Positions 1 to 7,633 of a stretch of 42,385 nt of DNA are shown piece by piece. The stretch is from ZC4RG30 sp964632365 (GTDB taxonomy: Bacteria > Pseudomonadota > Gammaproteobacteria > Steroidobacterales > Steroidobacteraceae): NCBI GenBank assembly GCA_964632365.1, contig CAZWDR010000008.1:1-42385 (forward strand). Direction: 5' to 3'. Position 1 is the first letter of the stretch; each line of letters opens with the position of its first letter. Both the position numbers and the translations under genes were made by a program. The notes beneath the pieces are model-generated. The model did no database searches. It saw only the letters and a list, made by a program, of their open reading frames with translations, and was not told the DNA's origin.

Positions 1-431
1 ACGGTCACGGTGATGTTGCCCTGCAGGCGGTTCGACAGGCTGCTGTCACCGCTGCCCTCGAAACTGCGGCTGTTCTCGACGCTGGAGGAGATCTCCTTGC
101 CCCCGATGGTCAGCGGGGCGCCGCCGAACAGCGGCACGGGGATGTCGACGGAGGTGTCCTTGGAGGTCGACGTGCTGGAGCTCTTCTGTGCGGCGGTGTT
201 CTCCGACAGCAGGATGGTCACCGTGTCGCCCACGCGGTGCGCCACGACGTTCTCGAACAGCGGCACGTCGTAGCCGGCCTGGTAGATCGCCCCGTTGGCC
301 GGGGCGTCGCGTGGCAGCTCCTCGGGCCAGGTGGCCGCGAAGTCGTCGTAGTGCGGGGTGGCGGCACAGCCGGTCAGCAGCCAGGCCGCTGCCACACCCG
401 CGGCCAGAAGCGTCAGGCGTCTTTCGTTCAC
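1..431 (-). CDS. flgH: Flagellar L-ring protein FlgH (partial, 3' end outside window)
   Basis: FlgH forms the L ring of the flagellar basal body in the outer membrane. About 143 N-terminal residues are visible before the window edge cuts the gene. The start is a GTG whose first bases overlap the flgG stop (GTGA overlap), which implies translational coupling. The N-terminus is a lipoprotein signal: Arg-rich start, hydrophobic stretch, then the lipobox LTGC with Cys at residue 22. The following sequence (AIYQAGYDVPLFENVVAHRV, then GDTVTILLSENT) is typical of FlgH. It is the last visible gene of the flgBCDEFGH operon; flgI would be expected beyond the edge. The family assignment is secure, and only the C-terminal part is unseen. 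Confidence 0.95.
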   Translation of the reverse strand, partial: MNERRLTLLAAGVAAAWLLTGCAATPHYDDFAATWPEELPRDAPANGAIYQAGYDVPLFENVVAHRVGDTVTILLSENTAAQKSSSTSTSKDTSVDIPVPLFGGAPLTIGGKEISSSVENSRSFEGSGDSSLSNRLQGNITVT

Positions 432-1213
432 AGGTTGTTGCTCACGTATTGCAGCATCTGGTCCGTGGTGGAGATGGCCTTCGAGTTCATCTCGTAGGCG
501 CGCTGGGTCTCGATCATCGCGACCAGCTCCTCCACCACGTTCACGTTGGACCCCTCCAGGAAGCCCTGCTGCAGCAGGCCCAGGCCATTCATGCCGGGCT
601 GGCTGCTCTGGGCCGGACCGCTGGCGGCGGACTCCACCAGCAGGTTCTCGCCGCGCGGCTGCAGGCCGGCCGGATTGACGAAGTCGGTGAGCTGCAGGGT
701 GCCGATCTGCGTGGGCGCGTTCTGCCCGGCGATCTGCGCGCTGACCGTGCCATCCGCGCCGATGGTCACGCTCTGCGTGCCCTGCGGCACCGAGATGCCG
801 GGCTGCACGCGGTAGCCGCTGGAGGTGACCAGTTCGCCCTCGGCGCTGGTCTTGAACGAACCGTCGCGGGTGTAGGCGAAGCTGCCATCGGGCATCAGCA
901 CCTGGAAGAAGCCGCGGCCATTGATCGCGACATCCAGCGCGTTGCCGGTGTTGTTCAGGCCGCCCTGGGCGTGGTTCTTCTCCGTGGCGACGACGCGCAC
1001 GCCGGTGCCCAGGTTCAGGCCCGTGGGGGCGACCGTGTCCTGCGAGGTGGCCGAGCCCACCTGCTTCACGTTCTGGTAGAGCAGGTCCTCGAACACCGCG
1101 CGGTCCTTCTTGAAGCCGGTGGTGTTGACGTTGGCCAGGTTGTGCGAGATCACGGTCATGCGCGTCTGCTGCGCGTCCAGCCCGGTCTTCGCGGCCCATA
1201 GTGCTGAGTGCAT
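428..1213 (-). CDS. flgG: Flagellar distal rod protein FlgG
   Basis: FlgG is the distal rod subunit of the flagellar axial structure and lies in the periplasm. The protein is 261 residues, the usual length (about 260). The N-terminal rod signature has LANVNTTGFKKDRAVFEDLL at about residues 26-45. The C-terminus carries the axial-protein coiled-coil motif NVNVVEELVAMIETQRAYE, followed by a short helix ending in YVSNNL. It sits 28 bases downstream of flgF and overlaps flgH by four bases. The order flgF-flgG-flgH is standard, and the assignment is secure. Confidence 0.97.
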   Translation of the reverse strand: MHSALWAAKTGLDAQQTRMTVISHNLANVNTTGFKKDRAVFEDLLYQNVKQVGSATSQDTVAPTGLNLGTGVRVVATEKNHAQGGLNNTGNALDVAINGRGFFQVLMPDGSFAYTRDGSFKTSAEGELVTSSGYRVQPGISVPQGTQSVTIGADGTVSAQIAGQNAPTQIGTLQLTDFVNPAGLQPRGENLLVESAASGPAQSSQPGMNGLGLLQQGFLEGSNVNVVEELVAMIETQRAYEMNSKAISTTDQMLQYVSNNL

Positions 1214-1241
1214 GGTTTGGTTCCTGTATCGGTTGGCGCGC

Positions 1242-1982
1242 TTAACGCATCGACAGCAGCCGCGCGGACGCGGCGCCGTTGTCTTCGGCCGTCTTCATCG
1301 CGCGCACCTGCAGGTCGAAGCGGCGTGACAGTTCGATCATCTGCACCAGCGCGTTGGCGACGTTGACATTGCTGGTCTCCAGCACGCCGGACACCAGCGT
1401 CGCGGAGGCATCGGCCGGGGCATCGCTGCCATCCTTCATGCGCAGCAGGCCGTCGGCATCCTTGGTCAGGGCCGCATCGCCGGGGTTCACCAGCTTGATG
1501 CGGCCGATCTCCGCGCGGGTCTCAGGTCCCTGCCCCAGCGGCACGATCGACACTGTGCCGTCCGCACCGATCGCGATCGAGGCATGCGGCGGCACGGCCA
1601 GCGGGCCTGCATCGCCAAGCACCGGCAGCCCGGTGCCGGTGCGCAGGATGCCGGAGGCATCGACGCGCAGGTCGCCCGCGCGCGTGTAGGCCTCGCGTCC
1701 ATCGGGCGCCTGCACGGCGAGATAGCCGCTGCCTTGCACGGCCACGTCGAGGTCGCGCCCGGTGGGCATCAGCGTGCCCGAGGTGGCATCGAAGCCCGTG
1801 GTCGACGCGGTGGCATACACCCGCGACTGGAAGCCATCGCCCGCCACCTGTCGCGACTGGAATGCCGCCAGGTCGGCACGGAAGCCGTTGGTCGAGGCAT
1901 TGGCCAGGTTGTGGTTGTTCGCGGTCTGCGCCCGCAGGGTCTCGCGGGCGCCGCTCATCGCGACATACAGCAGGCGGTCCAT
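1242..1982 (-). CDS. flgF: Flagellar proximal rod protein FlgF
   Basis: FlgF is a proximal rod protein of the flagellar basal body. The protein is 246 residues, a normal length. The N-terminus (MDRLLYVAMSGARETLRAQT, then NNHNLANASTNGFRADLAAF) carries the rod motif with the Asn-Gly-Phe turn. The C-terminus has the axial motif ETSNVNVANALVQMIELSRR. The ATG is four bases after the flgE stop, so the two genes are probably translated together. FlgF, FlgG and FlgE share the N- and C-terminal motifs; the order in the operon and the length separate them. Confidence 0.96.
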   Translation of the reverse strand: MDRLLYVAMSGARETLRAQTANNHNLANASTNGFRADLAAFQSRQVAGDGFQSRVYATASTTGFDATSGTLMPTGRDLDVAVQGSGYLAVQAPDGREAYTRAGDLRVDASGILRTGTGLPVLGDAGPLAVPPHASIAIGADGTVSIVPLGQGPETRAEIGRIKLVNPGDAALTKDADGLLRMKDGSDAPADASATLVSGVLETSNVNVANALVQMIELSRRFDLQVRAMKTAEDNGAASARLLSMR

Positions 1983-1986
1983 GGCG

Positions 1987-3204
1987 TTACCTGATGTTGA
2001 TGATGGTCTGGGTGATCGCGTCGGAGGTCGAGATCATCTTCGCGTTCGCCTGGAAGTTGCGCTGCGCGGTGATCATGTTCACCAGCTGCGTGGTGATGTC
2101 GACGTTCGAGGCTTCCAGCGCGCCGGACTGGATCAGGCCGAAACCCGAGGTGCCGGCCTGCCCGCGCAGCGCCTGGCCGGAGGTGAAGGTCTCCGCCCAG
2201 TTGGTGTCGGCCAGCTGCTGCATGCCATTGGGGTTGGCGAAGTTCGACAGGGCCACCTGGCCCAGCGTCATCGAGCGCCCGTTGGTGAAACGCGCCTGCA
2301 CGACACCGGTCTTGTCGATGTCGATGCCGATCAGCCGCCCGGTGGTGTAACCGTCCTGCGTGATGTTGCCGACGCTGAACGTGCTGCCGTACTGCGTCGT
2401 GCCCCGCACGTTCATCGTGATGTCCATCGCCGCGGCGCCGGTGGCCGGGGTGTAGCCGGGCAGCGTGACCATGCCGTCGGCCGGCGCGGTCAGGTTGCCC
2501 TGGTTGTCGAACACCAGCGGATCCGGGCCGCCCACCGGGTTGCCGTCGATGTGCACGCGGGTGTTCCAGGCATTCGGCGCGGCATCCTTGACGAAGTACA
2601 CCGTCGCCGTGTGGGCCGCGCCCAGCGAGTCGTACACCGTCATCGAGGTGGCGCGCGTGAAGCTGGTCGGGTCGGCCGGGTTGAACGTGGCATTGGCCGG
2701 CGGCACGGCATCCGCCGGCAGGTTCGCCAGCAGTTCGACGTTCGCGGTGGCCGAGGGGGCGCTCTCCGACGTCACCAGGCGCAGGTCGGCCATCGCGCCG
2801 GTGTTGAAGCCGCCGCCCTGGATGGGCGGGAACACCTGCAGGCGCTGCGCCTGCGCATTCACCACATAGCCGGAAGCATCGGTGCGGAACGCGCCGGCCC
2901 GGGTGTAGGCGTATGAGCCTGCATCGCTGACCGTGAAGAACCCGGTGCCGCTGATGGCGAGGTCCAGGTTGTTGTCCGTGAAGTCGATGTTGCCCTGGCT
3001 GAACTGCTGCGCGATGTCCGAGACACGCACGCCGTTGCCGGTGGCCAGCGTCGCCACGCCCTGCGGCGAGACGGCAAACAGTTCGGCGAACTCGGCGCGC
3101 GACTCCTTGAAGCCGGTGGTCGAGCTGTTGGCGATGTTGTTCGCGGTGACGTTGAGGTCCGCGGTGGCGGCGTTCAGGCCACTGAGTGCGAGGCGGAAGG
3201 TCAT
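1987..3204 (-). CDS. flgE: Flagellar hook protein FlgE
   Basis: FlgE polymerises into the flagellar hook outside the cell. The protein is 405 residues, close to the enterobacterial length. The N-terminal axial motif (LNVTANNIANSSTTGFKESR) lies in the first 40 residues. The central domains (about residues 80-330) are the variable hook-shaft region. The C-terminus has ASNVDITTQLVNMITAQRNF. The ATG at 3204 follows an AGGAG about 7 bases upstream, a strong ribosome-binding site fitting a highly made structural protein. It lies 10 bases after flgD, whose product is the hook cap. Confidence 0.97.
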   Translation of the reverse strand: MTFRLALSGLNAATADLNVTANNIANSSTTGFKESRAEFAELFAVSPQGVATLATGNGVRVSDIAQQFSQGNIDFTDNNLDLAISGTGFFTVSDAGSYAYTRAGAFRTDASGYVVNAQAQRLQVFPPIQGGGFNTGAMADLRLVTSESAPSATANVELLANLPADAVPPANATFNPADPTSFTRATSMTVYDSLGAAHTATVYFVKDAAPNAWNTRVHIDGNPVGGPDPLVFDNQGNLTAPADGMVTLPGYTPATGAAAMDITMNVRGTTQYGSTFSVGNITQDGYTTGRLIGIDIDKTGVVQARFTNGRSMTLGQVALSNFANPNGMQQLADTNWAETFTSGQALRGQAGTSGFGLIQSGALEASNVDITTQLVNMITAQRNFQANAKMISTSDAITQTIINIR

Positions 3205-3214
3205 TCGAATCTCC

Positions 3215-3871
3215 TTACATCACTTGGCGGACGTCGCCGAGTGCAATGGGTCCAAGGTCGGTGTTCAAGGTCAGGCCGTTGCTCTTCGGATCGATGGTCA
3301 CGCTGCCGACGCGTGCCAGCAGCTGCGTGCCAAGCTGCTCGCTGTGGCCCGCTACATCGGCGACCACCTTGATGTCGTAGTCGCCCGAAAGGGCCCGTTC
3401 GCCGCCCTCGAGGGTGCCGTCCCATTCGAAGACGACCTCGCCTTCGGTCACCGGCAGCGCGATGCGGCGCACCTGCTGTCCGGCCGGATCGGTGATCACG
3501 AGGTTCGCCGTTCGCGTGCCGGCCGGGATCTCGGTGGTGCCGAGGACCACGCCGCTTTCGCCGAGATAGGCGGTCTCGGCATCAACGAGGATGTCGCGAC
3601 CCACGAGGTTCGTGCCATTGAGCACCTGCGAGGAGCGCAGCGACTCCGAGAGCGCCGAGATCGACCCCTGCATGCCCTGGATGCCGGTGACCGTGCCGAA
3701 CTGCGCCAGCTGGCCGAGGAAATCCGCCGGATCCATCGGACTGGTGGGGTCCTGGTGCTTCAGCTGCGCGACCATCAGCTGCAGGAACTGGTCCTGCCCG
3801 AGCTGGTCCTTCTGCTTCGCGGCGGCGGCCGCAGCGGCCTGGCTGCCGCCGGTGATGGCGTCAATGCTCAT
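3215..3871 (-). CDS. flgD: Flagellar hook assembly cap protein FlgD
   Basis: FlgD is the scaffold (hook cap) needed to polymerise FlgE and is discarded once the hook is complete. The protein is 218 residues. It begins with an Ala/Gln-rich segment, then the conserved FlgD signature LGQDQFLQLMVAQLKHQDPT and PMDPADFLGQLAQF (about residues 24-58). A FlgD Ig-like/tudor region follows, seen in ITDPAGQQVRRIALP and the FEWDGTLEGG stretch with its conserved Trp-Asp-Gly. The gene directly abuts flgC with no intergenic base. Confidence 0.96.
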   Translation of the reverse strand: MSIDAITGGSQAAAAAAAKQKDQLGQDQFLQLMVAQLKHQDPTSPMDPADFLGQLAQFGTVTGIQGMQGSISALSESLRSSQVLNGTNLVGRDILVDAETAYLGESGVVLGTTEIPAGTRTANLVITDPAGQQVRRIALPVTEGEVVFEWDGTLEGGERALSGDYDIKVVADVAGHSEQLGTQLLARVGSVTIDPKSNGLTLNTDLGPIALGDVRQVM

Positions 3872-4294
3872 TTACTGGCCCATCCGCAGCGTGGCGAGCA
3901 GCAGCTCTTTGGAGGTGTTCATCACCTCCACGTTGTTCTGGTAGGCGCGTGAGGCGCTGATCATGTTCACCATCTCCTCGACCGTGTTGACGTTGGGGGC
4001 GAACACATAGCCCTCGGCATTGGCCAGCGGATTGCCCGGCTCATAGCGCATCTCCGGCGCGCGCGCGTCTTCGGTGATGCCGAGCACACGCACGGCCGCA
4101 TCGCCGCCGCCGGACTGCCCGGACGCGACGCCAGCCCGGACCGCCTCGAACACCGGATGGCGCGCGCGGTAGGCCGTCTCGGCGCTGCCGCTGACGCTGT
4201 CGGCATTCGCCAGGTTGCTGGCCACCGTGTTGAGCCGCACCGACTGCGCGGCCATGCCGGAGCCGGCGATGTCGAAGATCTTGAATGAGGACAT
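3872..4294 (-). CDS. flgC: Flagellar proximal rod protein FlgC
   Basis: FlgC is a proximal rod subunit. The protein is 140 residues, the usual size. The N-terminus (SSFKIFDIAGSGMAAQSVRL, then NTVASNLANADSV) is diagnostic. The C-terminus has NVNTVEEMVNMISASRAYQN. The ATG at 4294 is preceded by GGGAG seven bases upstream. It starts 11 bases after flgB, the normal flgB-flgC pair. Confidence 0.97.
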   Translation of the reverse strand: MSSFKIFDIAGSGMAAQSVRLNTVASNLANADSVSGSAETAYRARHPVFEAVRAGVASGQSGGGDAAVRVLGITEDARAPEMRYEPGNPLANAEGYVFAPNVNTVEEMVNMISASRAYQNNVEVMNTSKELLLATLRMGQ

Positions 4295-4305
4295 GGAGAG
4301 TCTCC

Positions 4306-4725
4306 CTACTGCCCGGTGATGGCGGTCATCAGTGACCGGAACTTGGATGACAGGAACTGCAGCGTGGCCTGGTAGCGCACGGCGTTGTCGGCGAAGGCGG
4401 CCTGCTCGAGCTGTGCATCGACGGTGTTGCCGTCCAGCGAGGGCGCCAGCGGCGTGCGGTATTTCACGAACGCGGAGGTCGAGCCCGGCGCGAGCCCGTC
4501 TGCACCGGCGGCACCGATGTGGCCGGCCTGCGTGGCCTTCAGCGTGCCCGGCGCGGCAGTCGTGCCGGCGCTCGCGGCCAGTGCGGCACGGAAGTCCAGG
4601 TCCTGCGCCTTGAAGCCCGGCGTATCCGCATTGGCCAGATTGCGCGCGAGCAGCTCCGTGCGCTGTTCGCGCAACTTGAGTGCCTGGGCGTGCACGCCAA
4701 GGTACGTATCGAGGTTCAACGCCAC
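4306..4725 (-). CDS. flgB: Flagellar proximal rod protein FlgB (GTG start)
   Basis: FlgB is the most MS-ring-proximal rod protein. With the GTG start at 4725 it has 139 residues, matching the family (about 137), and begins VALNLDTYLGVHAQALKLRE. The rod motif ELLARNLANADTPGFKAQDL follows. This start has a GGAG five bases upstream. A longer in-frame ATG at 4779 is possible on paper, but it falls inside the sigma-54 promoter and would add a non-homologous leader, so it is rejected. This is the first gene of the flgBCDEFGH operon, divergent from flgA. Confidence 0.95.
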   Translation of the reverse strand: MALNLDTYLGVHAQALKLREQRTELLARNLANADTPGFKAQDLDFRAALAASAGTTAAPGTLKATQAGHIGAAGADGLAPGSTSAFVKYRTPLAPSLDGNTVDAQLEQAAFADNAVRYQATLQFLSSKFRSLMTAITGQ

Positions 4726-4762
4726 GAGTGCTCCGTCAAAATCCCGTCCTGCGGGGGAACAG

Positions 4763-4778
4763 AGCAACTGGCGTGCCA
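4763..4778 (-). promoter_or_regulatory. Sigma-54 promoter of the flgB operon
   Basis: Read on the minus strand the sequence is TGGCACGCCAGTTGCT, a full match to the sigma-54 (RpoN) consensus TGGCAC-N5-TTGCW with GG and GC at the -24 and -12 positions. Transcription is predicted to start near 4752, giving a leader of about 27 bases before the flgB GTG. In Pseudomonas and Xanthomonas, middle flagellar genes are RpoN/FleQ dependent. FleQ itself is not in this window. Confidence 0.9.
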
Positions 4779-4832
4779 CATGCCGGGAAATGGCGCGGGC
4801 GCGCTTTTCACGGGGTCATGCGGCGCGAGGGA

Positions 4833-4848
4833 CGTGACGCAGGTCACG
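4833..4848. promoter_or_regulatory. CRP/Clp-like palindrome between divergent flagellar promoters
   Basis: CGTGACGCAGGTCACG is a perfect 6-4-6 inverted repeat. It fits the CRP/FNR-family layout GTGA-N6-TCAC, although the outermost bases are C/G rather than the preferred T/A. Its centre is about 88 bases upstream of the predicted flgB start of transcription and about 136 bases upstream of the flgA start. Clp in xanthomonads is a CRP homologue that binds this type of site and controls motility. Binding here is an inference from pattern only. Confidence 0.45.
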
Positions 4849-4950
4849 CGCGCGGGGCGGATCCTTGCCGCGGCCACGGCGCATCACTGCCATCTTCGAA
4901 GGTGGCACCTCTTTATCGGCCGCGCCCGCCAGGCCTTGAGCGCCACGCGA

Positions 4951-4966
4951 TGGCACGACACTTGCT
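4951..4966 (+). promoter_or_regulatory. Sigma-54 promoter of flgA, almost on top of its ATG
   Basis: TGGCACGACACTTGCT matches TGGCAC-N5-TTGCW exactly, with GG at 4952-4953 and GC at 4964-4965. Counting 12 bases from the C of the -12 element puts the transcription start at about 4977. The flgA ATG begins at 4978, so the predicted mRNA has essentially no leader and no Shine-Dalgarno sequence. Confidence 0.88.
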
Positions 4967-4977
4967 CTGATTCACGC

Positions 4978-5676
4978 ATGAACCGAAGCAGGCCCCGCAT
5001 CGACTGGATCCTGACGCTGCTGGTGCCCGTTGCCGCGGGCGCGCAGGCCACGCAGCCGCTGGAAGATGTGCGCAAGGTGGCCGAGGACTTCGTGCTCGCC
5101 CAGGCTCCTGCCGCGGGCGGCCGCGTGCATGCCAGCGCCGACGCACTGGATCCGCGCCTGCGCCTGCCCCGCTGCAGTGGCTCACCGGAGGCGCAACTGC
5201 CGCCCTCGGCCACATTGTCCGCGCGCGTGCCGGTGGGCGTCAGTTGCGCGCAGCCGGCCTGGAAGGTCTACGTGAACGTGCGCGTGGAAACCGAGCTGCC
5301 CGTGCTGGTGCTGCAGCGCTCGATGACCAATGGCAGCGCGGTTGGCGCCGCCGACATCGAAACGCGCACGATGCGCGTGCCGGGACTGTCCTCCTCTTAT
5401 GTGACCGACCCGGCGCAACTCGCCGGGCGGCACCTGAAGCGTCCCGCGACCGGCGGCACGCCACTGACCACCGACCTGCTCGCAGCGGACATCCTCGTGC
5501 GCCGCGGGCAGCGCGTCACGCTGGTGGCCAGCGCCGGCGGACTGGAAGTGCGCGCCCAGGGTGAAGCCATCCAGGATGCACGGCCGGACGGACGCATCCG
5601 CGTGCTGAACCTGACCTCGCGCAAGATCGTCGAGGGCCAGGTGGAATCGCGCGACCGGGTGCGCGTGAGCCTGTAG
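4978..5676 (+). CDS. flgA: Flagellar P-ring chaperone FlgA
   Basis: FlgA is the periplasmic chaperone for P-ring assembly. With the ATG at 4978 the protein is 232 residues and begins with a signal peptide (basic MNRSRPR, hydrophobic core, cleavage after AGAQA). The C-terminal half is the SAF/ChapFlgA domain, with GLEVRAQGEAIQDARPDGRI and RVLNLTSRKIVEGQV typical of the family. The reading frame stays open upstream, but the signal peptide and the sigma-54 promoter fix the start here. It is divergent from flgB and is followed by flgM and flgN in the same direction. Translation may be leaderless. Confidence 0.93.
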   Translation: MNRSRPRIDWILTLLVPVAAGAQATQPLEDVRKVAEDFVLAQAPAAGGRVHASADALDPRLRLPRCSGSPEAQLPPSATLSARVPVGVSCAQPAWKVYVNVRVETELPVLVLQRSMTNGSAVGAADIETRTMRVPGLSSSYVTDPAQLAGRHLKRPATGGTPLTTDLLAADILVRRGQRVTLVASAGGLEVRAQGEAIQDARPDGRIRVLNLTSRKIVEGQVESRDRVRVSL

Positions 5677-5750
5677 CGCATGCCGATGACCCGCAATGCG
5701 ACATATTGCACGGAAGCGCCCGCGGTCCGGGCCTATCCTTCGATCCACCC

Positions 5751-5777
5751 TAAAGTTCGGCGCATCCCGACCGATAC
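5751..5777 (+). promoter_or_regulatory. Sigma-28 (FliA) promoter of flgM
   Basis: TAAAGTTC (5751-5758) and ACCGATAC (5770-5777) are separated by 11 bases. They match the FliA consensus TAAAGTTT-N11-GCCGATAA at 7 of 8 and 6 of 8 positions. The predicted start is near 5784, about 12 bases before the flgM ATG and upstream of its GAAGGAAG ribosome-binding site. A class-3 promoter feeding the anti-sigma factor is the classical feedback arrangement. Confidence 0.82.
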
Positions 5778-5795
5778 ACCTGTTGAAGGAAGATC

Positions 5796-6152
5796 ATGAA
5801 AGTGCCGGGAGACCTCTACGTGCCCAACAAGATCAATGCAATCGAACCGCGGCCGCTGCGCGTTGCAGCCGGTGCGGCCGTGCGCCCGCTGCCGGGTGCC
5901 GCTGCGGATGTGGGTGGCGAGGCCACTGCCGGCCAGGCCGATGTGCGCCTGACCAGTTCGGCCCGCAACCTTGCAACGATGCAGGAATCGCTGCGCGCGC
6001 TGCCGCAGGTGGATGAACTGCGCGTCGCCGCGGTGAAGCAGCGCCTGCAGGATGGCACCTACGAGATCGACCCGCAGCGCATTGCCGACCGCCTGCTTCG
6101 CCTCGAGGCGGACCTGTCGCGGGCCGGCCCCTTCGACTCGCCGCTGAAGTAG
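5796..6152 (+). CDS. flgM: Anti-sigma-28 factor FlgM
   Basis: FlgM binds and inhibits FliA (sigma-28) until the hook is complete, when it is exported. The protein is 118 residues, slightly long for the family (about 90-110). The N-terminus contains NKINAIEPRPLRV, then an Ala/Gly-rich disordered stretch. The C-terminal sigma-binding part contains DVRLTSSARNLATMQESLRA, LPQVDELRVAAVKQRLQDGT and YEIDPQRIADRLL, all diagnostic. The ATG has GAAGGAAG just upstream. flgN follows after six bases. Confidence 0.95.
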   Translation: MKVPGDLYVPNKINAIEPRPLRVAAGAAVRPLPGAAADVGGEATAGQADVRLTSSARNLATMQESLRALPQVDELRVAAVKQRLQDGTYEIDPQRIADRLLRLEADLSRAGPFDSPLK

Positions 6153-6158
6153 GTCCCC

Positions 6159-6644
6159 ATGGATGCCAATGCATGCCGCGCCCACATGGCGCGACTGCTC
6201 GCCGACGAGAACGCGCTGCTGGCGGAACTCGAACGCCAGCTTTACCGTGAACACGAATTCCTCGCCGGCAACGACGTGGACAGCCTCGAGCGCGCCGGCG
6301 ATGCGCGCCAGGCCACCGTCCTGAAGCTGCTGAAGCTCGATGACGAGCGGCGCAATCTGTGCCAGATGCTGGGCCAGGGCACCGACCGGATTGCCGTTGC
6401 GGCCGTGCTGCGCTGGTGCGATCCGGCCGGCTCGCTGGCCGCGGAACAGGCGGCGTGCACGCAGCTTGCCGAACGCTGCCGCACGCAGAACGAACGCAAT
6501 GGTGCGCTGGTCACCGCCCGGCTGACGCGCGTCACCGGCATGCTCGACATGATCGCGAGCAACCAGCCTGGCCGCACCTATGCGCCGGGTGCCGCGCGCA
6601 CGGCGACGCCGCCGGCCGGTCGCCTCGTCAGCGTCAGCGCATAG
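6159..6644 (+). CDS. flgN: Flagellar export chaperone FlgN
   Basis: FlgN is a cytoplasmic chaperone for the hook-filament junction proteins FlgK and FlgL. The protein is 161 residues, helical and rich in Glu, Arg and Leu. The region LLADENALLAELERQLYREH, then EFLAGNDVDSLERAGDARQA, matches the FlgN helical pattern. The last 30 residues (Pro/Ala/Arg-rich, ending VSVSA) are variable. Position directly after flgM supports the call. FlgN sequences are poorly conserved, so identity rests on pattern plus synteny. Confidence 0.88.
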   Translation: MDANACRAHMARLLADENALLAELERQLYREHEFLAGNDVDSLERAGDARQATVLKLLKLDDERRNLCQMLGQGTDRIAVAAVLRWCDPAGSLAAEQAACTQLAERCRTQNERNGALVTARLTRVTGMLDMIASNQPGRTYAPGAARTATPPAGRLVSVSA

Positions 6645-6683
6645 TTCATCCAGCAGCGTCTGCCTCATTCGTGACGTCCGTCC

Positions 6684-6711
6684 TGAAGGACGCACGCCCC
6701 GCTGCCGATAA
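6684..6711 (+). promoter_or_regulatory. Sigma-28 promoter of motAB (perfect -10, weak -35)
   Basis: GCCGATAA at 6704-6711 is the exact FliA -10 consensus. The best -35 is TGAA at 6684-6687, one base different from TAAA and spaced 16 instead of 15. A start near 6718 would give about 33 bases of leader to the motA GTG. The short hairpin CGTCC-TGAA-GGACG (6679-6692) overlaps the -35 region. motAB are class-3 genes in most flagellated bacteria, which supports the call. Confidence 0.65.
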
Positions 6712-6750
6712 TCCTTGCTGCATGGCATCGCGCGGCATCTCGAGGTCCTA

Positions 6751-7620
6751 GTGTTTGCAATCATCGGAACGTTGGTCGTGCTGGGCTCGGTGCTCGGCGG
6801 CTTCCTTGCAGGCGGCAGCAGCATCCTGCTGCTGTGGCATCCCTTCGAAGTGCTCATCATCTGTGGCGGCGCACTGGGCGCATTCCTGATCAGCAATCCG
6901 CTGAAGGTGATCAAGGCCGCATTTACCGGCGCCATCGGCATCCTGAAGGGCTCGCGCTATGGCCGCGCCGAATACGTCGAGCTGCTGAAGCTGGTCTACG
7001 ACATCCTGATGATGGCGCGCCGCGACGGCGTGCTCGCGATCGAGCGGCACATCGAGAATCCCGAGAAGAGCGACATCTTCAAGAAGTATCCGGCGGTGAT
7101 GGCCGACCATCACATGATGGAGTTCATCACCGACTGCCTGCGGCTGATCTCCGGCGGCAACCTGGATCCGCATGAGCTCGAGAGCCTGCTCGAATACGAG
7201 CTGGAGACGCACCACAAGGAGGCCGCCGAGCCGGCCCATGCCGTACAGAAGGTGGCCGACGCGCTGCCGGGCTTCGGCATCGTCGCGGCGGTGCTCGGCA
7301 TCGTCAGCACGATGGCAGCCATCGAAAGCTCGACCACGGCCGAGATCGGCTACAAGGTCGGCTCGGCGCTGGTGGGCACGTTCCTCGGCATCCTCGTGGC
7401 CTACGGGCTGGTCGGCCCGATCGCCGCCGCGATGGAGCACAAGGCCCACGAGGAGGCCAAGGCCTTCGAGGTGGTGAAGATGGCGCTGGTGGCCAGCGTG
7501 CGCGGCTATCCGCCGCCGGTCGCGGTGGAGTTCGCGCGCAAGCTGCTGTTCAGCGGCGTGCGGCCGAACTTCAAGGATCTGGAACAGGAACTGCGCGGCA
7601 AGAAGCCCGTGGCAGGCTGA
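6751..7620 (+). CDS. motA: Flagellar motor stator protein MotA (GTG start)
   Basis: MotA forms the proton-conducting stator ring with MotB in the inner membrane. With the GTG at 6751, which has GAGG five bases upstream, the protein is 289 residues (E. coli 295). Four membrane segments are visible: VFAIIGTLVVLGSVLGGFLA at the start, the one around VLIICGGALGAFLIS, and two near residues 170-210 (DALPGFGIVAAVLGIVSTMA and VGTFLGILVAYGLVGPIAAA). The cytoplasmic loop with the conserved Arg/Glu-rich region lies between. An in-frame ATG 36 bases upstream is possible but has a poorer context. motB follows 13 bases later. Confidence 0.96.
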   Translation: MFAIIGTLVVLGSVLGGFLAGGSSILLLWHPFEVLIICGGALGAFLISNPLKVIKAAFTGAIGILKGSRYGRAEYVELLKLVYDILMMARRDGVLAIERHIENPEKSDIFKKYPAVMADHHMMEFITDCLRLISGGNLDPHELESLLEYELETHHKEAAEPAHAVQKVADALPGFGIVAAVLGIVSTMAAIESSTTAEIGYKVGSALVGTFLGILVAYGLVGPIAAAMEHKAHEEAKAFEVVKMALVASVRGYPPPVAVEFARKLLFSGVRPNFKDLEQELRGKKPVAG

Positions 7621-7633
7621 CGGACAGCGTCGC

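Noticed and set aside
188..1201. Long open frames antisense to known genes (also at 14695-16638, 17040-18740, 25804-28194, 29128-30882 and others)
   Set aside because: High-GC codon bias leaves antisense frames free of stops. The translations are Arg/Ala/His-rich without domains, and the opposite strand codes for well-recognised proteins.
4726..4779. Longer flgB reading frame starting at the ATG at 4779
   Set aside because: That start lies inside the sigma-54 promoter and upstream of the predicted transcription start, and the extra residues are not FlgB-like.
4903..4917. A third sigma-54-like site, TGGCAC followed by CTCTTTATC, upstream of flgA
   Set aside because: The -24 half is perfect but there is no GC at the -12 position, which is essential for sigma-54. 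The better site at 4951 explains flgA.
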